Shown: positions 1-5,397 of the stretch, in pieces | How positions within the stretch are numbered: position 1 is the first letter of the stretch | Layout: each line of letters starts with the position of its first letter | Source of the DNA: an uncultured Saprospiraceae bacterium | GTDB taxonomy: Bacteria > Bacteroidota > Bacteroidia > Chitinophagales > Saprospiraceae | Assembly (NCBI GenBank): GCA_937864255.1 | Contig: CALMIT010000423.1 | Span: forward strand, 1-7,398 | DNA length: 7,398 bases | Reading direction: 5' to 3' | Made by a program: the position numbers and the translations under genes | The notes under the pieces: generated by a model | What the model was told of the DNA's origin: nothing | Database searches by the model: none | The model's input: the letters and a program-made list of their open reading frames with translations, nothing else

Positions 1-436
1 CTTTCCAACTGTGGTATAAATGGTGCAGCAACTGCATCCAGGAAGGTTTGCCATAACCCTGCCGCGGCGGGTAATACGTACCGGCGTAAAAAGGCCGCCC
101 ATCGGGCATCAGGAAAGCATTGAGCGGCCAGCCTCCGCTTTGCTGGATGACCTGACACACTTCCATATATATCTGATCCACATCGGGACGTTCTTCGCGA
201 TCCACCTTAATATTAATAAAGTGCTCGTTCATAAACGCCGCTACATCGGGGTCTTCAAATGACTCGCGTTCCATGACGTGGCACCAATGGCAGGTCGAAT
301 AGCCGATACTCACCAGCACCGGTTTGTTTTCAAGTTTTGCTTTTTCAAAAACTTCCGGTTTCCAGGCGTGCCACTCGACGGGATTGTGGGCGTGCTGGAG
401 CAGGTACGGGCTGGTTTCGTGAATGAGCTGATTCAT
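1..436 (-). CDS. DUF255 (YyaL/SSP411-type) thioredoxin-fold protein, N-terminal 145 residues
   Basis: The gene starts at the ATG complementary to 434-436 and runs off the left edge, so only the N-terminal part is present. The translation begins MNQLIHETSPYLLQHAHNPV and contains the family signature CHWCHVM, with the CxxC-type pair at Cys49 and Cys52. NIKVDREERPDVD (about residues 75-87), a QxSGGWPLNAFLMPDG stretch (about 98-113) and FYAGTYYPP (about 116-124) follow. This order is diagnostic for the thioredoxin-like DUF255 domain. In full-length relatives (usually about 650-700 residues) it is followed by an alpha/alpha-barrel resembling N-acylglucosamine 2-epimerases. No signal peptide is visible, so a cytoplasmic location is likely. 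The biological role of bacterial members is not well established. A redox or glycan-related function is often supposed from the folds. The gene is divergent from the TerC-family gene. The family call is very secure; the function is not. Confidence 0.93.
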   Translation of the reverse strand, partial: MNQLIHETSPYLLQHAHNPVEWHAWKPEVFEKAKLENKPVLVSIGYSTCHWCHVMERESFEDPDVAAFMNEHFINIKVDREERPDVDQIYMEVCQVIQQSGGWPLNAFLMPDGRPFYAGTYYPPRQGYGKPSWMQLLHHLYHSWK

Positions 437-662
437 ATAAAACAGGTTTGTCGCCGCGCAAAGTTGAGACAAAGTTTTGCAGCTAAAGAAAATATTTCCC
501 TGATCTTCCAAATTTTTACCTTTGCCGACAGAATACGGGCACTGGTCAAAGTTTTAAAAACCATTAGTGACCCGCCGCGGTTCTTTAGGTCATCATTGTC
601 GAAAATTTGTTTTCAAAAAAATAATTCCGCCGCCTTGCGGTAACCTACGATAAAAACTATTC
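437..662. other. Divergent intergenic region between the DUF255 and TerC genes
   Basis: This 226-bp gap must hold both divergent promoters. I see no confident one. On the minus strand, 459-466 reads CAACTTTG, one mismatch from the TAnnTTTG -7 consensus, but its upstream TTTG partner is poor. Small inverted repeats are GAAAA/TTTTC at 601-614 (4-nt loop) and CCGC/GCGG at 627-640, just before the TerC start. They could be leader hairpins or chance. The E. coli alx gene has a pH/manganese-responsive leader RNA, but nothing here can be recognised as that element. Confidence 0.4.
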
Positions 663-1604
663 ATGATAATCTGGTCCGGCTTTCTTCTTTTTGTAGTGCT
701 GATGCTCGCTTTGGATTTGGGCGTCTTTAACAAATCGCCCCACGCTATCACAACCCGCGAGGCACTGGGCTGGACGACTTTGTGGGTTTCGCTTTCTCTG
801 CTGTTTAGCGGCTTCGTTTATTTCGGTTATGAAAATCACTGGCTCGGGCTGGGCGACACGGTGGGCGATCCGCAAAGCGGCAAATCGGCCTTTCTCAATT
901 ACCTGACCGGCTACCTCGTGGAGCAGTCGCTGAGTATGGACAATATTTTTGTCATCGCTGTCATTTTCAACTACTTCAAAATACCGAAACAATACCAGCA
1001 CCGCGTGCTTTTCTGGGGCATTTTGGGCGCGCTGGTATTCAGAGGCATCATGATCTGGGCAGGCGCGGTGCTGATTCACCAATTTGCCTGGATGGCTTAT
1101 GTGTTCGGGGCGATTTTATTGTACACGGCTTATAAAATGCTGACCGGCGACCACGAAAATGTCGAACCCGACAACAACCCGATCGTCCGTTATTTTAAAA
1201 AGTTTTTTCCGGTCATCAGGAGTTTTCACGAGGACAAGTTTTTTATCAAAAAAATGGGCAAGACGGTCGCCACGCCGCTTTTCGTGGCGCTGCTGGTGGT
1301 GGAAACCACCGACGTGATGTTTGCCTTCGACTCCATCCCCGCCATTTTTGCCATAACCACCGACCCGTTTTTGGTTTTTACTTCCAATATTTTTGCGATA
1401 CTCGGGCTGCGTTCGCTTTATTTTGTGCTGGCTTCGGTACTCGACAAATTTCAATACATCAAATACAGCCTCGTCGCCATCCTCGCCTTTGTAGGACTGA
1501 AAATGATCTTCGCACACCACATCAATCTGCCCGAATGGCTCTCGCTGACTTTCATCATAGCGGCACTGGCCGGAGGTGTTGTCGCTTCAATGATGAAGAA
1601 GTGA
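663..1604 (+). CDS. TerC/Alx-family integral membrane protein (putative metal-ion exporter)
   Basis: This 313-residue polytopic membrane protein matches the length of Alx-like TerC proteins (about 310-330). The N-terminal helix (about residues 2-22) carries the conserved Asp18 in LDLGVF. The two family hallmarks are EQSLSMDN (Glu87 to Asn94, including Asp93) and ETTDVMFAFDSIP (Glu214, Asp217, Asp223). The acidic residues sit within hydrophobic helices, as expected for a cation pathway. Hydrophobic stretches at about 36-56, 80-103, 117-138, 143-160, 203-222, 226-246, 248-262, 268-285 and 292-311 give roughly nine to ten membrane segments. Family members are linked to manganese export and alkaline pH (Alx) or tellurite resistance (TerC). 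No other ter genes are nearby, so a tellurite operon is unlikely and metal homeostasis is the better guess. The start was chosen because the first helix begins immediately. The next gene starts 35 bp downstream but looks independently transcribed. Confidence 0.93.
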   Translation: MIIWSGFLLFVVLMLALDLGVFNKSPHAITTREALGWTTLWVSLSLLFSGFVYFGYENHWLGLGDTVGDPQSGKSAFLNYLTGYLVEQSLSMDNIFVIAVIFNYFKIPKQYQHRVLFWGILGALVFRGIMIWAGAVLIHQFAWMAYVFGAILLYTAYKMLTGDHENVEPDNNPIVRYFKKFFPVIRSFHEDKFFIKKMGKTVATPLFVALLVVETTDVMFAFDSIPAIFAITTDPFLVFTSNIFAILGLRSLYFVLASVLDKFQYIKYSLVAILAFVGLKMIFAHHINLPEWLSLTFIIAALAGGVVASMMKK

Positions 1605-1615
1605 ATTGAGGCTCT

Positions 1616-1623
1616 TATTTTTG
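1616..1623 (+). promoter_or_regulatory. Candidate -7 promoter element for the orphan HEPN-like gene
   Basis: TATTTTTG fits the Bacteroidota TAnnTTTG -7 consensus exactly. It lies 16 nt before the ATG at 1640, in the short gap after the TerC stop. No clear -33 TTTG sits at the usual distance upstream, which is inside the TerC coding end. It suggests the 1640 gene has its own promoter with a very short leader. Confidence 0.4.
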
Positions 1624-1639
1624 TAAAAACTATTTTACT

Positions 1640-2230
1640 ATGGATTCAACTAATGATCTTGACCAAAATATTCAGTTTTTCTTTCGGAAGCCTGAAGATT
1701 TAGACGATACCGAAAAAATTTATTCGATTTTATTTTTATTAAGAAGAGACATTAAAACGTGCTTTGGAATAAATCCTAATGACAATTCTAAAATTACTTA
1801 TGAAGCTTTATTTCCCGGAGTCATGGCGATAATGGCCGGGATTGATTTATTAGCCAAATTTTATCATGGAAATGATACCACCCAAAATGGCGAAGTAGGT
1901 AAACGATTTAAAAACTATGTTAAAATTTATTTGGTGAATAAAAATGAAGATGAAGCGAAAATCATTTATCAACTAAGAAATTCTTTATTGCATTCCTTTG
2001 GACTTTATTCAGAGGACAGAAATGGAAATATTTACAAATTTATTTTGAATCGCAGCGCTACATTTATTCATAAAGTTGATAAAGAAAATTACAAAATCTC
2101 AATAATTGAGCTTCAAAAAAAATTTGAAGATTCTATTGATAAATATGAAAAAGAACTTTGTGCTGACTTTAATCTTCAAAATAATTTTGTAAAGATGTTT
2201 CCAAAATATCGCGCGTTGAAAATTCAATAG
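1640..2230 (+). CDS. Small orphan protein with HEPN-type R-N-x-x-x-H motif (putative RNase-like)
   Basis: I do not recognise a named family. The 196-residue protein is predicted mostly helical and soluble, without signal peptide or membrane helix. RNSLLH at residues 113-118, within a helix-like context (IIYQLRNSLLHSFGLYS), fits the R-x4-6-H motif of HEPN domains with a polar residue after the Arg, the catalytic arrangement of HEPN RNases. Upstream are a small-residue and hydrophobic helix (about 58-75) and a basic amphipathic segment VGKRFKNYVKIYL (about 86-98). The C-terminal third (about 150-176) is charged and coil-prone. The gene is far more AT-rich than its neighbours: hand counts of two 60-base lines (1681-1740 and 2041-2100) give 27-28% GC, against about 63% for 1261-1320 in TerC. 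That suggests horizontal acquisition. HEPN proteins are common in toxin and anti-phage systems, but no MNT-type antitoxin or other defence gene adjoins it. The HEPN assignment rests on one short motif. Confidence 0.75.
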   Translation: MDSTNDLDQNIQFFFRKPEDLDDTEKIYSILFLLRRDIKTCFGINPNDNSKITYEALFPGVMAIMAGIDLLAKFYHGNDTTQNGEVGKRFKNYVKIYLVNKNEDEAKIIYQLRNSLLHSFGLYSEDRNGNIYKFILNRSATFIHKVDKENYKISIIELQKKFEDSIDKYEKELCADFNLQNNFVKMFPKYRALKIQ

Positions 2231-2251
2231 GAATAGCTCTTTCGATCTTGA

Positions 2252-2266
2252 AAACCCTCCAGGTTT
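2252..2266. terminator. Weak inverted repeat between convergent genes, possible bidirectional terminator
   Basis: AAACC (2252-2256) and GGTTT (2262-2266) form a 5-bp stem with the loop CTCCA. It sits in the 52-bp gap between the stop codons of the HEPN-like gene and the AraC-type gene, where termination of both is expected. The stem is short and has no proper T-run on either side, so the call is tentative. Confidence 0.25.
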
Positions 2267-2282
2267 ATCAAAACATCCTACC

Positions 2283-3263
2283 CTACCCTTCCCAGCCCAT
2301 TTTATTATACTTGTTGCGGTATTCCAGAGGCGTGAGTCCGGTGATTTTTTTAAAAGTAGTTCTGAATGTTTTTGTGTCGGTGTAGCCGACGTCGTACATC
2401 ACCTCGTTGATATTTTTACGGCTGGTTTCAAAACTGCGTTTGGCGGCTTCTATTTTTACCCTTTGCATGTATTCCAGCACCGAATTGCCGGTCGCCTGTT
2501 TGAATCGCCGCTCAAAACTGCGCCGGCCCACCGCCACCCTGTCCGCCAGTTCTTCCACCGTCATTTTTTCTTCGATGTGGCTTTCGATGTATTCCTGCGC
2601 TGTTTTCACCGCCTCATCTTTATGCTCCTTTTGTCCTTTAAACATCGCGAAAGCCGACTGGCTGTGGCGGTCTATATCTATCGCAAAATATTTTGAACCC
2701 AGGCTCGCCGTCTCGCGGTCGGTGTATTTTTCTACCAAATGCCACCGCAGATTCCAGTAAGAATTGGCGCCGCCGCTCGAATAAATGCGGTTTTCTTCGG
2801 TCACGATACTGCCGTCCTGCACATCCACGCCGGGAAACATTTCCCGAAATTCATTGGTGAAGCCCCAGTGGGTGGAACATTTTTTACCCTCCAGCAAACC
2901 CGTGGAAGCCAGCAAAAATGCGCCGACACACAGCGAAGCCACCTCCGCGCCGCCCTCGCATTGCCGCACAATCCAGGGCACGAGTTTTTGGTTGGCAGCC
3001 ACGGCATTTTGCATATCGCCGAAAAGCGCCGGAATGAACACCAAATCCGTCTGCCCCGTTTCGCTGATCAGGCGATCGGGATGCACGGAATATTTGCCTT
3101 CGTTGAGTTTGATTTCTTTTTTCAAACCCACGAGTTGCACATTAAATAAAGGCTTTCTGCCCGACACCGCCAAAAACTGGTTGACAGCGCTGAAACAGTA
3201 TTGCGGATCGGCGATGGCTTGCAGCACCGAACTTTCGGGCACGAGGATGGCGACATTTTTCAT
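2283..3263 (-). CDS. GlxA-family transcriptional regulator (DJ-1/PfpI domain plus AraC HTH)
   Basis: This 326-residue two-domain regulator has the usual GlxA-family length. Residues 1 to about 190 form a DJ-1/PfpI (class I glutamine amidotransferase-like) fold starting MKNVAILVPE. The nucleophile-elbow segment ASLCVGAFLLASTGLLEG (Cys112) is followed by the typical CSTHW (about 129-133). In this family the domain is thought to sense a ligand rather than act as an enzyme. Residues about 218-322 are an AraC/XylS DNA-binding domain: first helix-turn-helix MTVEELADRVAVGRRSFERR (about 234-253), second INEVMYDVGYTDTKTFRTTF (about 285-304), then GLTPLEYR. The ORF extends upstream to 3416, but the start at 3261-3263 is preferred because the fold begins there and the extension would overlap the divergent gene's start. 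Its divergent position and the palindrome in the shared gap suggest that it controls the SRPBCC/VOC genes and perhaps itself. Confidence 0.93.
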   Translation of the reverse strand: MKNVAILVPESSVLQAIADPQYCFSAVNQFLAVSGRKPLFNVQLVGLKKEIKLNEGKYSVHPDRLISETGQTDLVFIPALFGDMQNAVAANQKLVPWIVRQCEGGAEVASLCVGAFLLASTGLLEGKKCSTHWGFTNEFREMFPGVDVQDGSIVTEENRIYSSGGANSYWNLRWHLVEKYTDRETASLGSKYFAIDIDRHSQSAFAMFKGQKEHKDEAVKTAQEYIESHIEEKMTVEELADRVAVGRRSFERRFKQATGNSVLEYMQRVKIEAAKRSFETSRKNINEVMYDVGYTDTKTFRTTFKKITGLTPLEYRNKYNKMGWEG

Positions 3264-3322
3264 GCGGTAAAAATAAAAAATATGTTGTCGCAAATCGCCG
3301 CTCCTTTGTCGTTTTTGCACAG

Positions 3323-3341
3323 CCGCGTTTTTAAAACGCGG
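3323..3341. promoter_or_regulatory. Perfect 19-bp palindrome, candidate operator
   Basis: CCGCGTTTT (3323-3331) and AAAACGCGG (3333-3341) are exact reverse complements around a single central T (3332). The palindrome ends 3 bp before a TAnnTTTG-type -7 element. It lies in the 131-bp gap between the divergent GlxA-type regulator and the SRPBCC gene. Such position and symmetry fit a dimer-binding operator. AraC-type regulators often bind direct repeats instead, so the binding protein is unproven. A transcript hairpin is less likely because the palindrome lies upstream of the inferred plus-strand start. Confidence 0.55.
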
Positions 3342-3344
3342 GCG

Positions 3345-3352
3345 TATGTTTG
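3345..3352 (+). promoter_or_regulatory. Candidate -7 element of the SRPBCC/VOC operon promoter
   Basis: TATGTTTG matches TAnnTTTG exactly and ends 42 nt before the ATG at 3395. The nearest upstream TTTG (3314-3317) is 27 nt away, longer than the usual spacing of about 19-21. The palindrome occupies that spacer, so the promoter may be weak without an activator or distorted by the regulator. Confidence 0.5.
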
Positions 3353-3394
3353 CATCATCAAAATCAAATTTTTCAACCTTTAAAAAATCATACA

Positions 3395-4273
3395 ATGACT
3401 GCGACAGAAAATTCAACCATCACCGTGAAAGCGAGCATTCAGGCTCCGGCAGAAAAAGTTTGGGAGTTTTGGACGAATCCTTTTCACATTATTAAATGGT
3501 GCAGCGCCACCGAAGAATGGCAAACGCCTTATTCCGAAAATGACCTTCGCACCGGCGGCAGATTTTTATCGCGCATGGAAGCTAAAGACGGCAGCATGGG
3601 TTTCGATTTTTCGGGCGTTTACACAAATGTGGAGAACGGAAAATTGATCGAATACACCCTCGACGACGACCGCAAAGTAAGCGTGGAATTTATTTCCGAA
3701 GGCGACGTGACGACCGTGATCGAAACCTTCGAACCGGAAGGCACAAATCCAATCGAAATGCAACGCGCGGGCTGGCAGGCAATCATGGATAATTTTAAAA
3801 AATACGCCGAAAATCACGGTCAAATCCAACTGCTCAAATTTGAAACGAACATCGCTGCCGACGTGAAAAAAGTGTATGATACCATGCTGGCGGACGAAAC
3901 TTACAGAGCGTGGACGGCGCTTTTTAATCCGAGTTCATTTTACAGAGGTTCGTGGGAAAAAGGCTCCAAAATATTGTTCATCGGCACGGGCGAAGACGGC
4001 GCCGAAGGCGGCATGGTGAGTCGCATCCGCGAAAATATTCCTTCAAAATTCGTCTCCATCGAACACCTCGGGATGGTACAAAACGGCGAAGAAATCACCA
4101 CCGGGCCAGAGATCGAAGCCTGGGCGGGCGCGTTGGAAAATTATGCTTTCGCCGAAAATAACGGCGGCACGCTGCTCACAGTCGCGATGGACTCCAACGA
4201 GGCTTACAAATCTTATTTTGAAGAAACCTGGCCAAAGGCGTTGGCGAAGTTGAAAGAATTGTGCGAAGCCTGA
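3395..4273 (+). CDS. Tandem SRPBCC (AHSA1-like, START-fold) domain protein
   Basis: This 292-residue protein contains two SRPBCC/AHSA1-like domains in a row. Domain 1 (about 1-138) starts with the family opening ITVKASIQAPAEKVWEFWTN, continues with GGRFLSRMEAKDGS and GFDFSGVYTNVENGKLIEYT, and ends in the typical helix GWQAIMDNFKKYAENH. Domain 2 (about 143-292) repeats the plan: LLKFETNIAADVKKVYDTML, then WEKGSKILFIG, and a C-terminal helix ending in LAKLKELCEA. The fold has a hydrophobic ligand cavity. Most single-domain bacterial homologues (about 140-160 residues) are uncharacterised, and no substrate can be named here. The double form looks like a duplication and fusion with strong divergence. 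The ATG at 3395 is preferred over the in-frame ATG at 3350 because the domain starts just after it and the earlier one overlaps the -7 element. It is the first gene of a likely operon with two VOC genes, 26 bp before the next. Confidence 0.9.
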   Translation: MTATENSTITVKASIQAPAEKVWEFWTNPFHIIKWCSATEEWQTPYSENDLRTGGRFLSRMEAKDGSMGFDFSGVYTNVENGKLIEYTLDDDRKVSVEFISEGDVTTVIETFEPEGTNPIEMQRAGWQAIMDNFKKYAENHGQIQLLKFETNIAADVKKVYDTMLADETYRAWTALFNPSSFYRGSWEKGSKILFIGTGEDGAEGGMVSRIRENIPSKFVSIEHLGMVQNGEEITTGPEIEAWAGALENYAFAENNGGTLLTVAMDSNEAYKSYFEETWPKALAKLKELCEA

Positions 4274-4299
4274 TTTTTCAATCTAAAAAATGAATTGTA

Positions 4300-4722
4300 A
4301 TGGCAAATCCAATCTACCCCTGCCTCTGGTTTGACGGCAGGGCGCAGGAAGCGGCAGCATTTTACTGTTCCGTTTTCAAAAATTCAAAAATTCTTTCCGA
4401 CACGCCGATGGTCGTCACTTTTGAACTCGACGGCAAAAAATTTATGGGACTGAACGGCGGCCCGCATTTTCAGTTTACCGAAGCCGTTTCGTTTGTGGTG
4501 GATTGCGACACGCAGGAAGAAATTGACTACTATTGGCACAAACTCACCGAGGGCGGAAGCGAAAGTCAGTGCGGCTGGTTGAAAGACAAATTTGGGCTGT
4601 CCTGGCAAATCGTGCCTTCCATTTTGCCCACGTTGATGAGTGATCCGGAGCGGAGCGGGCGCGTGATGCAGGCGTTTTTGAAGATGAAAAAATTTGACAT
4701 CGAAACCTTGCTCAACGCGTAA
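4300..4722 (+). CDS. PhnB-like VOC family protein (3-dmu-9_3-mt fold)
   Basis: This 140-residue vicinal-oxygen-chelate protein is of the PhnB / '3-demethylubiquinone-9 3-methyltransferase-like' type (PF06983). The N-terminal half carries YPCLWFDGRAQEAAAFYCSVF (about 6-26) and FELDGKKFMGLNGGPHF (about 41-57). The second half has AVSFVVDCDTQEEIDYYWHKL (about 62-82), CGWLKDKFGLSWQIVP (about 91-106) and the family's PERSGRVMQAFLKMKKFDI ending. The domain name implies methyltransferase activity, but that is historical. Members are mostly uncharacterised metal- or small-ligand-binding proteins. It sits 26 bp after the SRPBCC gene and 9 bp before a second VOC gene, so all three are probably co-transcribed. 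SRPBCC and VOC genes next to an AraC-type regulator suggest small-molecule sensing or detoxification (inference). Confidence 0.9.
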   Translation: MANPIYPCLWFDGRAQEAAAFYCSVFKNSKILSDTPMVVTFELDGKKFMGLNGGPHFQFTEAVSFVVDCDTQEEIDYYWHKLTEGGSESQCGWLKDKFGLSWQIVPSILPTLMSDPERSGRVMQAFLKMKKFDIETLLNA

Positions 4723-4731
4723 AACGGCAGC

Positions 4732-5166
4732 ATGAAAATCCTTGCTTACCTGACTTTCGGCGGCAATTGCCGCGAAGCGATGGAGTTTTATAAAGACTGT
4801 CTGGGCGGCGAACTTACCTTGCAAACCCTGGGTGATTCGCCGCTTTCGGACAAGTTGCCGGAAAAAATGAAAAAAGCGGTGCTGCACGCCGCACTTGTGC
4901 GCGGCGATTTGACTTTGCTGGCTACCGACATGGTAAGCGTGCGTGGACTGATGCGGGGCAACTCCGTCTCGCTCATGCTCGACTGCGACAGCGAAATCGA
5001 AATCAGGGAATGTTATGAAAAACTGGCGCAAGGCGGCACAAAAACACACCCGCTGGAAACAACCTTCTGGGGCGCACTATTCGGCGATCTCACCGACCAA
5101 TTTGGCAATCAGTGGCTGCTGCATTTTGGAGTGACGAATGGGGCGAGTGACGAATGGGGCGAGTGA
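4732..5166 (+). CDS. Second PhnB-like VOC family protein, with repeat-derived C-terminal tail
   Basis: This 144-residue PhnB-type VOC protein is related to the preceding gene but not a close copy. It begins MKILAYLTFGGNCREAMEFY (residues 1-20), as PhnB-like proteins do, followed by GGELTLQTLGDSP (about 25-37), HAALVRGDLTLLATD (about 53-67), VSLMLDCDSEIEIRECYEKL (about 79-98) and the closing strand segment GALFGDLTDQFGNQWLLHFG (about 114-133). The VOC fold should end near residue 133. The last 11 residues (VTNGASDEWGE) are encoded by a 16-bp tandem repeat starting at 5129, and the TGA stop at 5164-5166 comes from the start of the third copy. The tail is therefore an add-on, probably disordered. 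The function is unknown. The gene is last in the SRPBCC-VOC-VOC operon, 9 bp after the first VOC gene. Confidence 0.88.
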   Translation: MKILAYLTFGGNCREAMEFYKDCLGGELTLQTLGDSPLSDKLPEKMKKAVLHAALVRGDLTLLATDMVSVRGLMRGNSVSLMLDCDSEIEIRECYEKLAQGGTKTHPLETTFWGALFGDLTDQFGNQWLLHFGVTNGASDEWGE

Positions 5167-5210
5167 CGAATGGGGCGAGTGACGAATGACGAGTGATGCG
5201 AGTGACGAAT
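5129..5210. repeat. 16-bp tandem repeat (three perfect copies) plus degenerate heptamers
   Basis: Three perfect copies of GAGTGACGAATGGGGC occupy 5129-5144, 5145-5160 and 5161-5176. The array then degrades into heptamers: GAGTGAC (5177), GAATGAC (5184), GAGTGAT (5191), a GC, and GAGTGAC (5200) followed by GAAT. The 16-mer itself reads as two heptamers plus GC. The first 38 bp overlap the 3' end of the second VOC gene. Confidence 0.95.
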
Positions 5211-5234
5211 CTAAAATAATTTCCTCCCCTTCCC

Positions 5235-5262
5235 CTACGAACCACGATCTACAACCTACGAC
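5235..5262. repeat. Four degenerate 7-bp tandem units of the CTACGAC type
   Basis: The stretch divides exactly into CTACGAA, CCACGAT, CTACAAC and CTACGAC. It is a separate word family from the GAGTGAC array upstream but has the same 7-bp period. It is non-coding, between convergent genes. Confidence 0.75.
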
Positions 5263-5269
5263 CTTCCTT

Positions 5270-5330
5270 GAATATCCAATAATGAACATGGAACAAGGAA
5301 TGTAGAATGAGTTGAGTGACGAGTGACGAA
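5270..5330. repeat. Degenerate 7-bp tandem array (GAAnnnn and GAGTGAC units)
   Basis: From 5270 the sequence parses as GAATATC, CAATAAT, GAACATG, GAACAAG, GAATGTA and GAATGAG. After TT come two exact GAGTGAC units (5314-5327) and GAA, echoing the array at 5129. TTCCTTG (5264-5270) and CAAGGAA (5294-5300) are inverted repeats with a 23-nt loop. They might help terminate the two convergent transcripts, but no T-run follows, so this is weak. Confidence 0.7.
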
Positions 5331-5350
5331 TTTTTAAAATAACTCTCACC

Positions 5351-5390
5351 CCTCATAAACCCTCATCCTCCTTCATAAACCTTCATCACC
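5351..5390. repeat. Two diverged 20-bp direct repeats (CTCATAAACC type)
   Basis: Positions 5351-5370 and 5371-5390 align without gaps with 16 of 20 bases identical by hand count. Both contain TCATAAACC followed by TCATC. They end 7 bp before the aldolase stop codon, closing the repeat-rich spacer. Confidence 0.7.
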
Positions 5391-5397
5391 TCCAAAC

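Noticed and set aside
20..643. Two plus-strand open frames at the left end
   Set aside because: They lie mostly opposite the DUF255 gene, which has a strong CHWC signature on the minus strand.
663..1604. Tellurite-resistance (ter) operon
   Set aside because: Only a TerC-like gene is present; no TerB, TerD, TerE or TerZ neighbours are seen, and the length fits the Alx-like subgroup.
3350..3394. Upstream ATG of the SRPBCC gene (MHHQNQ start)
   Set aside because: It overlaps the candidate -7 element, and the extra 15 residues are not part of the SRPBCC fold.
3264..3416. 51-residue N-terminal extension of the GlxA-type regulator
   Set aside because: The DJ-1 domain begins at the internal Met (3263), and the extension would cross the palindrome, the divergent promoter and the SRPBCC start.
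4384..5049. Minus-strand 221-codon open frame
   Set aside because: It lies opposite the two VOC genes and crosses their junction; its composition is that of an antisense shadow.
5129..5210. CRISPR-like direct repeats
   Set aside because: The units are 16 bp, directly adjacent without unique spacers, and decay into heptamers; there are no cas genes.
5077..5349. Minus-strand 90-codon open frame through the repeat region
   Set aside because: It is mostly encoded by the degenerate repeats, giving low-complexity Ser/His/Arg text with no domain.
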